Shown in pieces: positions 44,894 to 53,188 of a stretch of DNA of 64,000 nucleotides. Numbering within the stretch: position 1 is the first letter of the stretch; the number at the start of each line of letters is the position of its first letter. The stretch comes from Veronia pacifica (GTDB lineage Bacteria > Pseudomonadota > Gammaproteobacteria > Enterobacterales > Vibrionaceae). The notes beneath the pieces are model-generated. The model was given only the letters and a program-made list of their open reading frames with translations. It did not search any database and had not been told where the DNA came from. Location: assembly GCF_001707825.1 (NCBI RefSeq), contig NZ_LYBM01000005.1, positions 62,001-126,000 on the forward strand, read 5' to 3'. Made by a program: the position numbers and the translations under genes.

Positions 44894-45059
44894 ATCTTCT
44901 TGAAATGACCAAGTGAGTAATTTTTTACTTAGTGGCTGGGAAAAGTCAGAGGCCTGTTACTTTGTATTAATTTGAGTCAACTGAGAGCTCATTTTCTATA
45001 CGAGCTCTATTTCACTTTTCGATGGGAGAAAGTAAGGGAAGTCCTATCCTGCACCAGTT

Positions 45060-45944
45060 TTACTGGCCAGTATGTTTTTTTCTGTAAGCCATCGGACTGA
45101 CCCCTTTGATCCGCCTGAACTGTCTGCTGAAATTCGCCAGATTGTGGAACCCCACCTGCTTACAGATACTTGCAACTTGATCCGTTGTTTCGGTCAACAT
45201 TACACAAGCTCGTTGCACCCTGACCCGATTGACGAAATCGATGAAACGATGCCCTGTGGTGCGGTGGAAAAAGCGTGAAAAATACGACTCTGTCATATCC
45301 AGTCTGGCAGCAACATCCTTGAGTCGGATCTGTCGCTTGTAATTTTGCATCACATAATCGACGACATTGCTGATTCGGCATTGCAATGTAGTTGCATCTT
45401 TGACGATAGAGGTTGGTATGGTCGACAGAATCTGGGTTCTAGATTCACTCAGATAGTTGATAAGGTTAAGAAAGTGTAAAAGCCTACTTACACCCTCAGA
45501 ATCTCTTATCTGACGAAACTTATGTTCAGCTTCTACTAGCGGAATATCAAAAAACTCGATTCCCATCCGAGCTTGCTCAAGCATGGCTGAAAATTGCGAT
45601 AGCTCAGGAAATACAGTGTATGCCTTTTTAAATAGCTCAGGCTTAAACCTAATTACCATATCACGTAGTGGCTTTGCCGATGCCGATTCTTGCTGACTCA
45701 CCCAGTTGTGGGGTAGCCATGGGCCAATAAGGGTCAAATGCCCAGGAGAGAAAGGCCCGAGGTGGTTGCCTATCATTACTTTGCCATTGGTATTAACAAT
45801 AAGCCGGAGTTCGTATTGCTCATGCATATGCCAGTCAACACTTTGACTTGTCGTGTAATTTTCCAGGTAGCCTATTGATTGATCCTCCATTTGAATAAAC
45901 TCCCACGCGGGATCGTTGATCGTCGGTAGTTTGTTCTTTTCCAC
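45060..45944 (-). CDS. AraC-family transcriptional regulator
   Basis: A 294-residue AraC/XylS regulator. The N-terminal part (WHMHEQYELRLIVN, GHLTLIGPWLPHNW) is a cupin ligand-binding domain. The C-terminal 100 residues hold the two helix-turn-helix motifs: IRLKDVAARLDMTESYFSRFF and VASICKQVGFHNLANFSRQF, followed by the family end KGVSPMAYRK. The ligand and targets are unknown; the upstream intergenic region is long, and no gene is divergently close. Confidence 0.9.
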   Translation of the reverse strand: MEKNKLPTINDPAWEFIQMEDQSIGYLENYTTSQSVDWHMHEQYELRLIVNTNGKVMIGNHLGPFSPGHLTLIGPWLPHNWVSQQESASAKPLRDMVIRFKPELFKKAYTVFPELSQFSAMLEQARMGIEFFDIPLVEAEHKFRQIRDSEGVSRLLHFLNLINYLSESRTQILSTIPTSIVKDATTLQCRISNVVDYVMQNYKRQIRLKDVAARLDMTESYFSRFFHRTTGHRFIDFVNRVRVQRACVMLTETTDQVASICKQVGFHNLANFSRQFRRIKGVSPMAYRKKHTGQ

Positions 45945-46544
45945 ACATGCTCCCTTTATTCATAGTTTACGGAAATTAGAAAAATCCATCAGTTCTAAAA
46001 TTAACTGTTTTTTCAAACATCTGGCTATGTTGTTTTTGGACGAATGTTGTCTCTGAGGAGTGGCTCAATACGAGCGACAAGAAAACAAAGATAAATAGCT
46101 CTTCACCAATTTGGTTCAGTGAGATGAGGGTTTTCACCTTTTTGGTCAATTTCGGAATTATTATTTTTTTGAACTGCTGTTGAACAATAATGAACTATTA
46201 GCTATCTCCTTTTTGTCGCAAAAACGATAAATTATGAGACTCTTATGGTTATTGGCGAAAAATAGCAGGCGTAGACTTAAAACGGTAGAAAAGGCAATAA
46301 ACCTTTAAAATTCAATATAAAACGAAATTCATATTCATAAGATGGCATTTTTTCTTTCTCGCAAATGATAATCTCACTTTTGTTACGATGAAAAAAAAGT
46401 GAGAGATGGAGCGAAGGAATGAAGAGTTTATCGGGCAAATCCGGCACGCTTTGCCAGACTTTTTACGACTGAGAGGTTAGTTAATATTGGTTATACCTCG
46501 ATTTCAACTCGATATTGAGTCTGGTAACTGAATGGTGAGGTCGT
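45945..46544. other. Long AT-rich intergenic region
   Basis: About 600 bases between the AraC gene and the Cys-rich protein gene. It holds no strong motif. A 24-codon frame from the ATG at about 46406 (MERRNEEFIGQIRHALPDFL) reads like a short peptide but has no support. Confidence 0.4.
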
Positions 46545-47135
46545 ATGAGTATGAGACTGAAATTGTTACTGCAGAAATTTGGATTTAAAAGTGTGAGCGG
46601 CGGAAGTTCTCCGGCAGATAATGGCTTGTTTAGTATTGAGCAAGAGCTGGCATCACTCGATATTTGCTGGGAAGGCTCATCTGCTGGTTGGCTGTTATTA
46701 CTTACTGAGCAGTTACAGGATACTGATGCATTTCACCAATTAGTTGCCGTTGTAAAAAGTGGGCTAATGGAGTCTGATGATATTTTTTCCGCTTGCGATG
46801 ATGAGGCATTAACGGCAGTTATTATTACTGCTATCTCCGAAGCATCCAATCAAAATGGTCAGACATGTATCAAGTGTGATCGTCATGACGACTCAAATAC
46901 CCGAAGTTGTTCTCCCGTCTGCTCTCATTGTCACCATGGATACATTCCATGGACAGACGACAGTCGACATGCTTTTTTTGTTCAGTTATACCCTGCTCCT
47001 TATTCAGATTTTGTGCACTACTTACCTCTTATTAGTCAAATCACGGATCGGCTTTCACTGGATAAACTGGCAGCATTAATGTCGATAAAGGGGAGAGTAG
47101 AAAAACAAATGCGATGCGAAAAAGTAGTGGCATGA
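46545..47135 (+). CDS. Unknown 196-aa protein with a Cys/His cluster
   Basis: No family recognised. The N-terminal half is helical and acidic (LASLDICWEGSSAGWLLLLTEQ). Around residues 108-130 lies a dense metal-binding-like run: Cys-x2-Cys, then Cys-x3-Cys-x2-Cys followed by His-His, suggesting a zinc site. The C-terminal part is helical (LPLISQITDRLSLDKLAALMSIKGR). The ATG at 46545 (an alternative ATG is two codons later) follows GAGG. Stand-alone gene; downstream lies the structured element at 47211. Confidence 0.65.
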   Translation: MSMRLKLLLQKFGFKSVSGGSSPADNGLFSIEQELASLDICWEGSSAGWLLLLTEQLQDTDAFHQLVAVVKSGLMESDDIFSACDDEALTAVIITAISEASNQNGQTCIKCDRHDDSNTRSCSPVCSHCHHGYIPWTDDSRHAFFVQLYPAPYSDFVHYLPLISQITDRLSLDKLAALMSIKGRVEKQMRCEKVVA

Positions 47136-47560
47136 ATGTATGCCTACTGAGTTTTTGTTTAAAAAGTCAAACTATCTAGACTGTGCCTCTTGGCAGGCAA
47201 AAACACTGAAGCCAGTCGTAATTACAATGTATTGTGATGTTTTTCTTAATACATTGAATGTAGATTTACGGACGACTGGCAATGATTTCGAGGGTTGGTA
47301 CTTTTAGCCCTCTTAAGGTATTCATTCTTCATTTTTCACCCTCCATCCTATTTTTAAGTTCTATATCGCATAGATCTTATTGAAAATAATATTCATCGAT
47401 TATTGATGAGATATTGGTCCCCTATATTTTCTGACTTTTGAACGTTATCGAGTTTATCAAGAAGACATAAATGAGGTCAGATAAATAAACGAAAGTCAGG
47501 TGTTCGCTTGTTACAACACCAACGCTGACATAGATTCAAGCAACGTAGAGAGAGAGCTCA
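47136..47560. other. Intergenic region with a nested hairpin
   Basis: About 425 bases. It contains the nested inverted repeats at 47211-47280 and otherwise AT-rich sequence leading to the Nudix gene. Confidence 0.5.
47211..47280. repeat. Nested inverted repeats, possible structured RNA or small element
   Basis: Outer arms GCCAGTCGT (47211-47219) and ACGACTGGC (47272-47280) are exact inverses. Inside them CAATGTATT (47225-47233) and AATACATTG (47248-47256) pair again. A 70-nucleotide transcript would fold into a long stem with an internal bulge and a U-rich loop. No flanking direct duplication is visible, so a mobile element is unproven. Confidence 0.6.
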
Positions 47561-47986
47561 TTGAATAAAGGCAACCTTCCCTTTTCCGGTTGTAAACTGG
47601 CCGTTATTTGCGATGACAAACTACTGGTTTATCGGCGAGATGCAAAACAGGGTATTCCATACCCAAACTGTTGGGATTTTCCGGGAGGTGGTAGGGAGGG
47701 CCAAGAAACGCCGGAACAATGCGCATTGCGTGAGCTGCATGAAGAATTTGCCCTAACTTTTCCAGATGAGAGAATCCACTTCAAGCGGTGGGTAAAGAGT
47801 CACACAGGTGTTGGAGGTGCATATTTTATGGCAATACATGTGGGCCATGAGGAGTTAGCAGATATTCAGTTTGGTGATGAGGGGCAACACTGGACAATGA
47901 TGACAGTACAAGAATACCTTTCGCATCCAGAGGCTATTCAGGCATTGAAAGACCGGCTAACCATATACCTTACTGAGAACAAGTGA
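47561..47986 (+). CDS. Nudix hydrolase
   Basis: A 141-residue Nudix protein. The Nudix box is intact: GGGREGQETPEQCALRELHE with the following Glu-Glu, matching G-x5-E-x7-R-E-U-x-E-E-x-G-U apart from Phe in place of the last Gly (EEFAL). FPGGG precedes it, as in MutT-like proteins. The first part (KLAVICDDKLLVYRRD) is the usual strand pair. The start codon is TTG with GAGAG upstream. It should hydrolyse a nucleoside diphosphate derivative; the substrate is unknown. The S51 peptidase-like frame follows 25 bases later on the same strand. Confidence 0.88.
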   Translation: MNKGNLPFSGCKLAVICDDKLLVYRRDAKQGIPYPNCWDFPGGGREGQETPEQCALRELHEEFALTFPDERIHFKRWVKSHTGVGGAYFMAIHVGHEELADIQFGDEGQHWTMMTVQEYLSHPEAIQALKDRLTIYLTENK

Positions 47987-48011
47987 TTGTGACGCAGGAA
48001 GTGCACTTATG

Positions 48012-48728
48012 ATGGTTAAAGAGAGACAATCACGGCAATGCATCGCGCTGGGTGGCGGTGGCTGAATGACGGGAGAGAAACGGAGTGAGCTTGATAATTA
48101 CATCCTGAATCTTTCCGAAAAACCAGAACCCAGAGTTTGTTACATACCCACTGCAACGGGTGATGCTGAAGAAGCGATACAACGTTTTTATCAGTCGGGC
48201 TTGCGAGGCCAGTTGAGTCATTTTTCTTTGTTCAAAATGCGATCTGGATGGCGTGATCGCCTGCTTCAACAAGATATTATTTACGTCGGTGGAGGTAATA
48301 CCCGCTCAATGTTAGCTGTCTGGCGAGAGTGGGGTGTCGACTCAATACTTCGCGACTGTTATGAACGGGGGATTATCTTAGCCGGAATGAGTGCAGGAGC
48401 GATTTGTTGGTTTAGTCATTTGATCACCGACAGTGATCCCGAGCATTTTTCTGTCATCAAAGGTTTGGACATTCTTCCCGGCATGGCTGCTGCGCATTTT
48501 GATGACGAGACTAATAAACGAAAACTCTTCATAAATTTTGCTGATTCAAATCCGCAAATACCTTGCTACGGCATAGACGACTATGCAGGTTTACATTTCG
48601 TTAATGAGCGGCTCCGCAACACCATTCGCAGTCGGGAAAAAGCCGGAATCACGGTCAGGAATGTCGGTCATTCGATAGAAAAAACACTAGCTAATGAGAG
48701 TAACGAGTGTATTTATTCTGGCGTTTGA
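48012..48728 (+). pseudogene. S51 peptidase E-like gene interrupted by in-frame TGA
   Basis: The frame from ATG 48012 reads MVKERQSRQCIALGGGG, then TGA at 48063-48065, then continues without shift from ATG 48066 for 220 codons. The first segment is the normal S51 N-terminus (a strand ending in four Gly). The second has CYIPTATGDAEEAIQRFY, IIYVGGGNTRSMLAVW and ILAGMSAGAICWF with nucleophile Ser109 (counted from 48066). So one ancestral reading frame is split by a single stop in place of a residue. It may be a pseudogene, a sequencing error, readthrough, or reinitiation because TGA is directly followed by ATG. Its 3' end overlaps the convergent gene by 42 bases. Confidence 0.75.
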
Positions 48729-49211
48729 TAGTTGACGATAGTCGAAATAGGGACAGACATAGACGGGTAAGTTTTTATGAACAGCAAATGCCTCATTAAG
48801 CCAGACAAACTGACCGGCGAGTCCTAAATTTTTGCAGTGTATTCTTCCCGCAATAATATGCAGCCCCCCTTGCTCAGCTCGCTGAGGTATATCTACTTCG
48901 CCAAAAAATAGCGCCGTATCACTGCTTTTCTGAAGCAGCCTATCATCTCTGAAATCTTGCCATCGGGTAAATGCTGAAGGGCGGAGAGGGTGGCTTTCAG
49001 GCAATGCAAATAACACCTTGGCATACACATTGAAGACTTTTCGCCAACCATTTCCCCCTGTTTGGTTAATTATCTCTATATCTCCACTGGAAAGTGGATA
49101 AACAGCATTTATCGGCAATGATGTTGCCATTGCCGCTTCAAAGGGAGGCGCTTTCTCTACGTAAACATTGAGAGTTGCTGATGGATCGCCAATTGCTGTG
49201 AAGTGATTCAA
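48687..49211 (-). CDS. Uncharacterised protein, DUF6942-like
   Basis: A 174-residue soluble protein. Conspicuous segments are GNGWRKVFNVYAKVLFALPESHPL, FRDDRLLQKSSDTALFFG, LHIIAGRIHCKNLGL and the ending CPYFDYRQLSNARI. I associate this with an uncharacterised Vibrionaceae-type family (possibly DUF6942), but the name is from memory. No catalytic motif stands out. The 3' end overlaps the S51 peptidase frame by 42 bases tail to tail. Confidence 0.6.
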   Translation of the reverse strand: MNHFTAIGDPSATLNVYVEKAPPFEAAMATSLPINAVYPLSSGDIEIINQTGGNGWRKVFNVYAKVLFALPESHPLRPSAFTRWQDFRDDRLLQKSSDTALFFGEVDIPQRAEQGGLHIIAGRIHCKNLGLAGQFVWLNEAFAVHKNLPVYVCPYFDYRQLSNARINTLVTLIS

Positions 49212-49295
49212 CAGGTATTCCTAAAATGAGCATGGTGATTGGGTAATCTACCATGCTCGGATATAGAAATTGTCAGTATTTACCTACGAACATTA

Positions 49296-50078
49296 TTAAT
49301 GGGTTAAATAATAAATTTCTGATGCCGCGCCGTTGTCGTTGAGAAATTTACCAATAGTAGAAAACGTCGCAGTCTCGGGGTGGGACGGATGATCAGAGAT
49401 TGACACTGAGCGAGCAAAGACTGACCCTAGCGCGAGCTTCATTCGACTTATATGTATCCTTTGTGGGGTGAAGTAAGCTTTCTGATACGTTTTTATTCTG
49501 CTCAAATTATCAGTTTGATAGATGGCTGCGGTAACTACGTCGAGCGTATGCTCAGTACAATTTTGGTATGTCAGTGTAAAAGGGTTAGCGATGATTGAGT
49601 AATCTGAATTGTGCAGGTCCCGATACGTTGCCGAGCTGATCACCGCAAGTAATCGCTGCTGCAACGCTTTACTTGGAATAATGACACCTGCTTTAAGCTC
49701 GTAAGCACCGGAGAAAAAATCGACAGGAAAGTCCCTGACCAGCTCGCTTTTGTGTTCTTTACCGGCTACCTGATAAAGGTTATACAGTGTATACCCTGGA
49801 TACACCTTTCCATCCTTACCTGTGATTTTCGAGTACACGGCTAATGCTGTATGCGTAAAGCTGATGCCTTTGGGTAATCCGCTGCGTTCCTCACCGATAC
49901 GAGCAATGATGGCAACATGAGCTCTTTTTGTTGCTAATGATTTTTCGACCTTTTTGGCGAAAGATACAATATCCTCTGGTTTGTGTCTCGGTGGTCCATT
50001 TGGCTGACTACCTGCAAAAGCAAAGGGTATAACATGTAATAAAAGCAGTGAAACGACTAACTTGTACAACAAATTCAT
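49296..50078 (-). CDS. DUF2145 exported protein
   Basis: A 260-residue protein with a signal peptide (MNLLYKLVVSLLLLHVIPFAFA). The mature part starts GSQPNGPPRHKPEDIV and contains HVAIIARIGEERSGLPKGISFTHTALAVYS, YPGYTLYNLYQVAG and YQNCTEHTLDVV, which together are the DUF2145 pattern. The Cys-x-His pair in NCTEH hints at an NlpC/P60-like thiol active site with the His of FTHTALAVY; this is inference. It follows the small Ala-rich protein gene on the same strand with a 26-base gap, which is the usual DUF2145 neighbourhood. Confidence 0.8.
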   Translation of the reverse strand: MNLLYKLVVSLLLLHVIPFAFAGSQPNGPPRHKPEDIVSFAKKVEKSLATKRAHVAIIARIGEERSGLPKGISFTHTALAVYSKITGKDGKVYPGYTLYNLYQVAGKEHKSELVRDFPVDFFSGAYELKAGVIIPSKALQQRLLAVISSATYRDLHNSDYSIIANPFTLTYQNCTEHTLDVVTAAIYQTDNLSRIKTYQKAYFTPQRIHISRMKLALGSVFARSVSISDHPSHPETATFSTIGKFLNDNGAASEIYYLTH

Positions 50079-50104
50079 CTTATTGCCTCCATGTCAGTTC
50101 GGTA

Positions 50105-50449
50105 TTAATTGTTGCTGAGTGCCTCGGCTGGGGAGGGAAGGGCAGTAAACGTTTCCTCACAAACGGGGAGAGGCTCAGACATTGATAAATCGGCTGCATT
50201 TAACATCGATCCTGCAACCATACTACTTGCAAGACCTGCACTCCCGACGATGAGGAATGGAATCGCGGCAGTCGCTACTACTGCTTGACCAGAAGCAACA
50301 AGACTGTGACCGGCGCTTGCTGTGCTCGCCGACGCAGCATTACCGCTTTCACGTATTGCTTGTTTACTGTGGTTTGTTGAAGCTTGAACCTGACATATCG
50401 AAGCACATGCCAATATTGCAGTTATCTTTATCCATTGTGTAAGTTGCAT
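50105..50449 (-). CDS. Small exported Ala-rich protein paired with DUF2145
   Basis: A 114-residue protein with signal peptide (IKITAILACASICQVQA). The mature part is rich in Ala, Ser and Gly, with a hydrophobic stretch SLVASGQAVVATAAIPFLIVGSAGLASSMVAG that could insert into or span a membrane, and a Pro/Glu end. The ATG at 50449 has AGAGG eight bases upstream. It is the first gene of a two-gene operon with the DUF2145 protein. Function unknown; the composition and coupling suggest a partner or substrate of the DUF2145 protein. Confidence 0.7.
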   Translation of the reverse strand: MQLTQWIKITAILACASICQVQASTNHSKQAIRESGNAASASTASAGHSLVASGQAVVATAAIPFLIVGSAGLASSMVAGSMLNAADLSMSEPLPVCEETFTALPSPAEALSNN

Positions 50450-50524
50450 TTTATATTCCTCTCTCAAGATTCCACATAAAAACACCGTTCGATAAAAACT
50501 TACTCATTACGGAGCAATAAAACA

Positions 50525-50716
50525 ATGTTCAAAATTGAGAAGTATGGAATTTATCGCAAAGAGATGAAAGAAGGTTCAGTGAGACACGGCAAAACATTGT
50601 GTTTAGCTATCTTCGATAATGGTGAACGGCTTTTTGCCTCTGTTTTTGTGCGCAAATTATTTGAATGTAAAGAGCTAACAACGTTTAGCACACAGGATTT
50701 AGGAGAGAGTAAATGA
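50525..50716 (+). CDS. Small 63-aa protein of unknown function
   Basis: A basic, soluble 63-residue protein (MFKIEKYGIYRKEMKEGSVRHGKTLCLAIFDNGERLFASVFV...), divergent from the DUF2145 operon. GGAG precedes the ATG at a rather long distance. The regular alternation of hydrophobic and charged residues (LCLAIFDNGERLFASVFVRKLFE) argues for a real folded protein. No family recognised. Confidence 0.55.
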   Translation: MFKIEKYGIYRKEMKEGSVRHGKTLCLAIFDNGERLFASVFVRKLFECKELTTFSTQDLGESK

Positions 50717-50718
50717 CA

Positions 50719-51927
50719 TTATGATGAGTATTCCAACCAGGGCCTTTTGGCTTCATCGGTAGATACTGGAAGTGATTCCGAATAAATCCGGACTTGGTCA
50801 CGGCCAGATGATTTTGCCTCTAACAATGAAGTATCTGCTTTTTCAAGCAGACAGGAGAAATCATCATGACTCATTGCAGTGTGTAATCCAATGGAGACAG
50901 TCACTTTTAGTCTATCGACACCCTCACCAATATCGACCTCCATGTCCCGCACTGCATCAACAATGCGCTGGGCAATTTGCTCTGTTGTTTCTGCACTGCA
51001 ATCTGGTAAGAAGAGAATGAATTCTTCTCCGCCAAAGCGGCCGAAAATGTCTTTTTTTCGGATTCGGTTTTGTACAGTGTTGGCAAAAGCCTCCAGTACC
51101 CTGTCTCCCGCGAAGTGGCCATGTACATCATTTACACGCTTGAACCTGTCCAAATCTATCAGCATTGCAGAGAAGGGCTTATTCGCACGTTTGTTTTTAC
51201 GGTATTTCTGTTCGGCCTGAGTCATCAGCATTCGTCTGTTATAAACACCTGTAAGAGGGTCTAAAGTGGCATGACGATAAAGTTTCATGATCATATGAAG
51301 TTGCGACAGTTGAGACCATGCAACCATGAGTGCTGTGATTGCTTCGATAAGATAGAGTACTTTTTTAACGTTATCTAACTCATGCCCGCCGAGATATGCG
51401 ACGTTATATTGAGTCAGCAAGGTTATCCCAAGCAAAGCCAATGACTCGGAGGCAGTGAGAGGGAAAATTGCCAGCACAACAATATGTATCAGTGGCAACA
51501 TGGCATAACTGAACGAGTAGTGTGTGTGGTCGAACGGAAAATCCAGTACAAAACTGGTACTGAGATAGAATAGGTTTGCAGCAATGACCATCAACGCCAA
51601 AGCATATTTAATTTTTGTCAGACTATTGGTTTTGTTCACCTGCTTAGCAATAGCAAGAAGGCTCACCGCAAAACATCCACGAAGGACTGACAATTGAAAG
51701 ATGGCCTCCTCAGAGACACCCATATTTGAGGAAAGCTGATAAAAATCAATGGCTATCCATAACAAGTTAGCCGCTGCCCACAGTACACATAACGCTTGAA
51801 ATCGCCCTTTTAGATAGGCTTGACGAGTCGTATTAAACGACTGAGCATGGTTTTTGTGCGACCACAATTCATACAGAGACAACTTCCAGTGTACTAATCT
51901 CGGCTTGGAGCCTCGGGCTATTGTCAT
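50719..51927 (-). CDS. Membrane diguanylate cyclase (GGDEF)
   Basis: A 402-residue protein with about six membrane helices in the first 205 residues and a C-terminal GGDEF domain. The active site is FGRFGGEEFILFLP with GGEEF at 299-303. An inhibitory site RKKD (290-293) lies at the canonical five-residue distance, so c-di-GMP feedback inhibition is likely. DPLTGVYNRRML and IDLDRFKRVND are intact. The N-terminal membrane part could be a MASE-type sensor. It makes c-di-GMP from two GTP. Confidence 0.9.
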   Translation of the reverse strand: MTIARGSKPRLVHWKLSLYELWSHKNHAQSFNTTRQAYLKGRFQALCVLWAAANLLWIAIDFYQLSSNMGVSEEAIFQLSVLRGCFAVSLLAIAKQVNKTNSLTKIKYALALMVIAANLFYLSTSFVLDFPFDHTHYSFSYAMLPLIHIVVLAIFPLTASESLALLGITLLTQYNVAYLGGHELDNVKKVLYLIEAITALMVAWSQLSQLHMIMKLYRHATLDPLTGVYNRRMLMTQAEQKYRKNKRANKPFSAMLIDLDRFKRVNDVHGHFAGDRVLEAFANTVQNRIRKKDIFGRFGGEEFILFLPDCSAETTEQIAQRIVDAVRDMEVDIGEGVDRLKVTVSIGLHTAMSHDDFSCLLEKADTSLLEAKSSGRDQVRIYSESLPVSTDEAKRPWLEYSS

Positions 51928-52138
51928 TTAGATTGCCTGCAGTAAGGTGAGTTAACTTATTATTTTTATTGGCTTATGCTACTGCATGAATTATGAGCAA
52001 TATACATTTATTACACTGTTTACCTCATACTCATTCATTACTGTGAACTTATGCATGCCTTTTAATTTACTCACATATTTTGCGTGAAGTCTCCGACACC
52101 GTATAATTGTGCAATATTTTTTATTTTGAGCGAGTGGC

Positions 52139-52804
52139 ATGTTTTTTAGTCTTGGTCTGGCCATTGCAGCCGGTGTGATTGGTGCCCAATGGGTGTTAAC
52201 TTTGGTGCTTTTGCGTGGTGATATCTGTCCCGGTCAGCGTGGCCGAATCCACGGTGTGTTTTGGTACCTTGTAGGTGGTTGGCTACTCGTGATACCCGCT
52301 TTACCTTGGGCTGTTTTGCCCTTCTTGGTGTTAGGGATCTTTGCTTTTCGGGCAAAAACAGGTAAAACGCGTCAGGTCGGTCCTATTCCGCTGCTTCATT
52401 TAGCCAATGGCCTTGGTCTTCTCACTCTCTTCATGTTTTTAATTCAAGGCCAATGGCTACAAAATATATTGATTCTTCTTCAGTTGCCGATACTTGGCGC
52501 CGCTTTCTCTCATTGTCTTTTGGTAAAAGCGCGCTCGCGACTGCAAGCATTTCACCGTATCTTGCCTGTCGTTGGGATTTGTGTGGCGATGCTCATGGCG
52601 GTAGCTGGAGCGCTAGTTGGATATGTGTCGGGTGCTGGAGAAGCCGAGATGTTACCCATCCTGGCTAGTCTTGCACTGCTACTCACAGGGGTCACTTTTT
52701 GGATTGTCCACCTTTTCCGTCAGGATGCACCGAAGCTGGTTATGCTTGTGCCGGCACTCAGTGCTGTGACGGGTTCTTCTTTCCTGCTTAATTCTCTTAT
52801 CTAG
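52139..52804 (+). CDS. Unknown polytopic inner-membrane protein
   Basis: A 221-residue very hydrophobic protein with about seven predicted helices (SLGLAIAAGVIGAQWVLTLVL, VFWYLVGGWLLVIPALPWAVL, ILASLALLLTGVTFWIVHLF) and short basic loops (RSRLQAF). No family recognised. The ATG at 52139 starts directly after a divergent cyclase promoter region. No operon partner other than the small DUF4250 gene downstream on the same strand. Confidence 0.7.
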   Translation: MFFSLGLAIAAGVIGAQWVLTLVLLRGDICPGQRGRIHGVFWYLVGGWLLVIPALPWAVLPFLVLGIFAFRAKTGKTRQVGPIPLLHLANGLGLLTLFMFLIQGQWLQNILILLQLPILGAAFSHCLLVKARSRLQAFHRILPVVGICVAMLMAVAGALVGYVSGAGEAEMLPILASLALLLTGVTFWIVHLFRQDAPKLVMLVPALSAVTGSSFLLNSLI

Positions 52805-52967
52805 TCCCCTGCGTCATTTCTGATAAGGCACAGTAGAGAGTGCCTTATCAACTAGACATTTCATCACAGCTATCTGACACTCAATATGACGGACAAAGTT
52901 AAAGTCCGGTTCCGATAACACGTCGATTTATACTCAATAGTGAGTGACAGTGGAAAGGAGTGACGAG

Positions 52968-53162
52968 ATGGAAATTCACAATGCCATCAATCTAGATAGC
53001 GCAATCCTGTATGGGATTATTAATGAGAAGCTGCGGCTTGAGTGTGACAGTTTGGAAGATCTCATGTCGACGATGGATTTAGATCAGAGCCAGCTTCAGG
53101 TCCGGCTCGATGAAATGGGCTGCTATTACGACCCTGTTGTCAATCAGCTCAGGCAAAAATAG
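52968..53162 (+). CDS. DUF4250 small protein
   Basis: A 64-residue protein with the DUF4250 layout: ILYGIINEKLRLECDSLEDLMSTMDLDQSQL and EMGCYYDPVVNQL at the end. Function unknown. The ATG at 52968 has AGGAG seven bases upstream; a GTG at 52944 is the start of the longer frame and is less likely. It converges on metR. Confidence 0.75.
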   Translation: MEIHNAINLDSAILYGIINEKLRLECDSLEDLMSTMDLDQSQLQVRLDEMGCYYDPVVNQLRQK

Positions 53163-53188
53163 AAATGCAGGGTCGAAGCGTCACTTGG

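Noticed and set aside
46406-46480. 24-codon frame MERRNEEFIGQIRHALPDFL...
   Set aside because: Plausible as a peptide by eye but too short and without supporting context to annotate.
47211-47280. Miniature transposon (MITE) reading of the nested hairpin
   Set aside because: No flanking target-site duplication is visible and no second copy was seen in this window, so I kept it as a structured repeat only.
48063-48065. Selenocysteine at the in-frame TGA of the S51 peptidase gene
   Set aside because: The position lies in a glycine-rich loop that has no cysteine or catalytic role in the family, and no SECIS-like hairpin stands out directly downstream.
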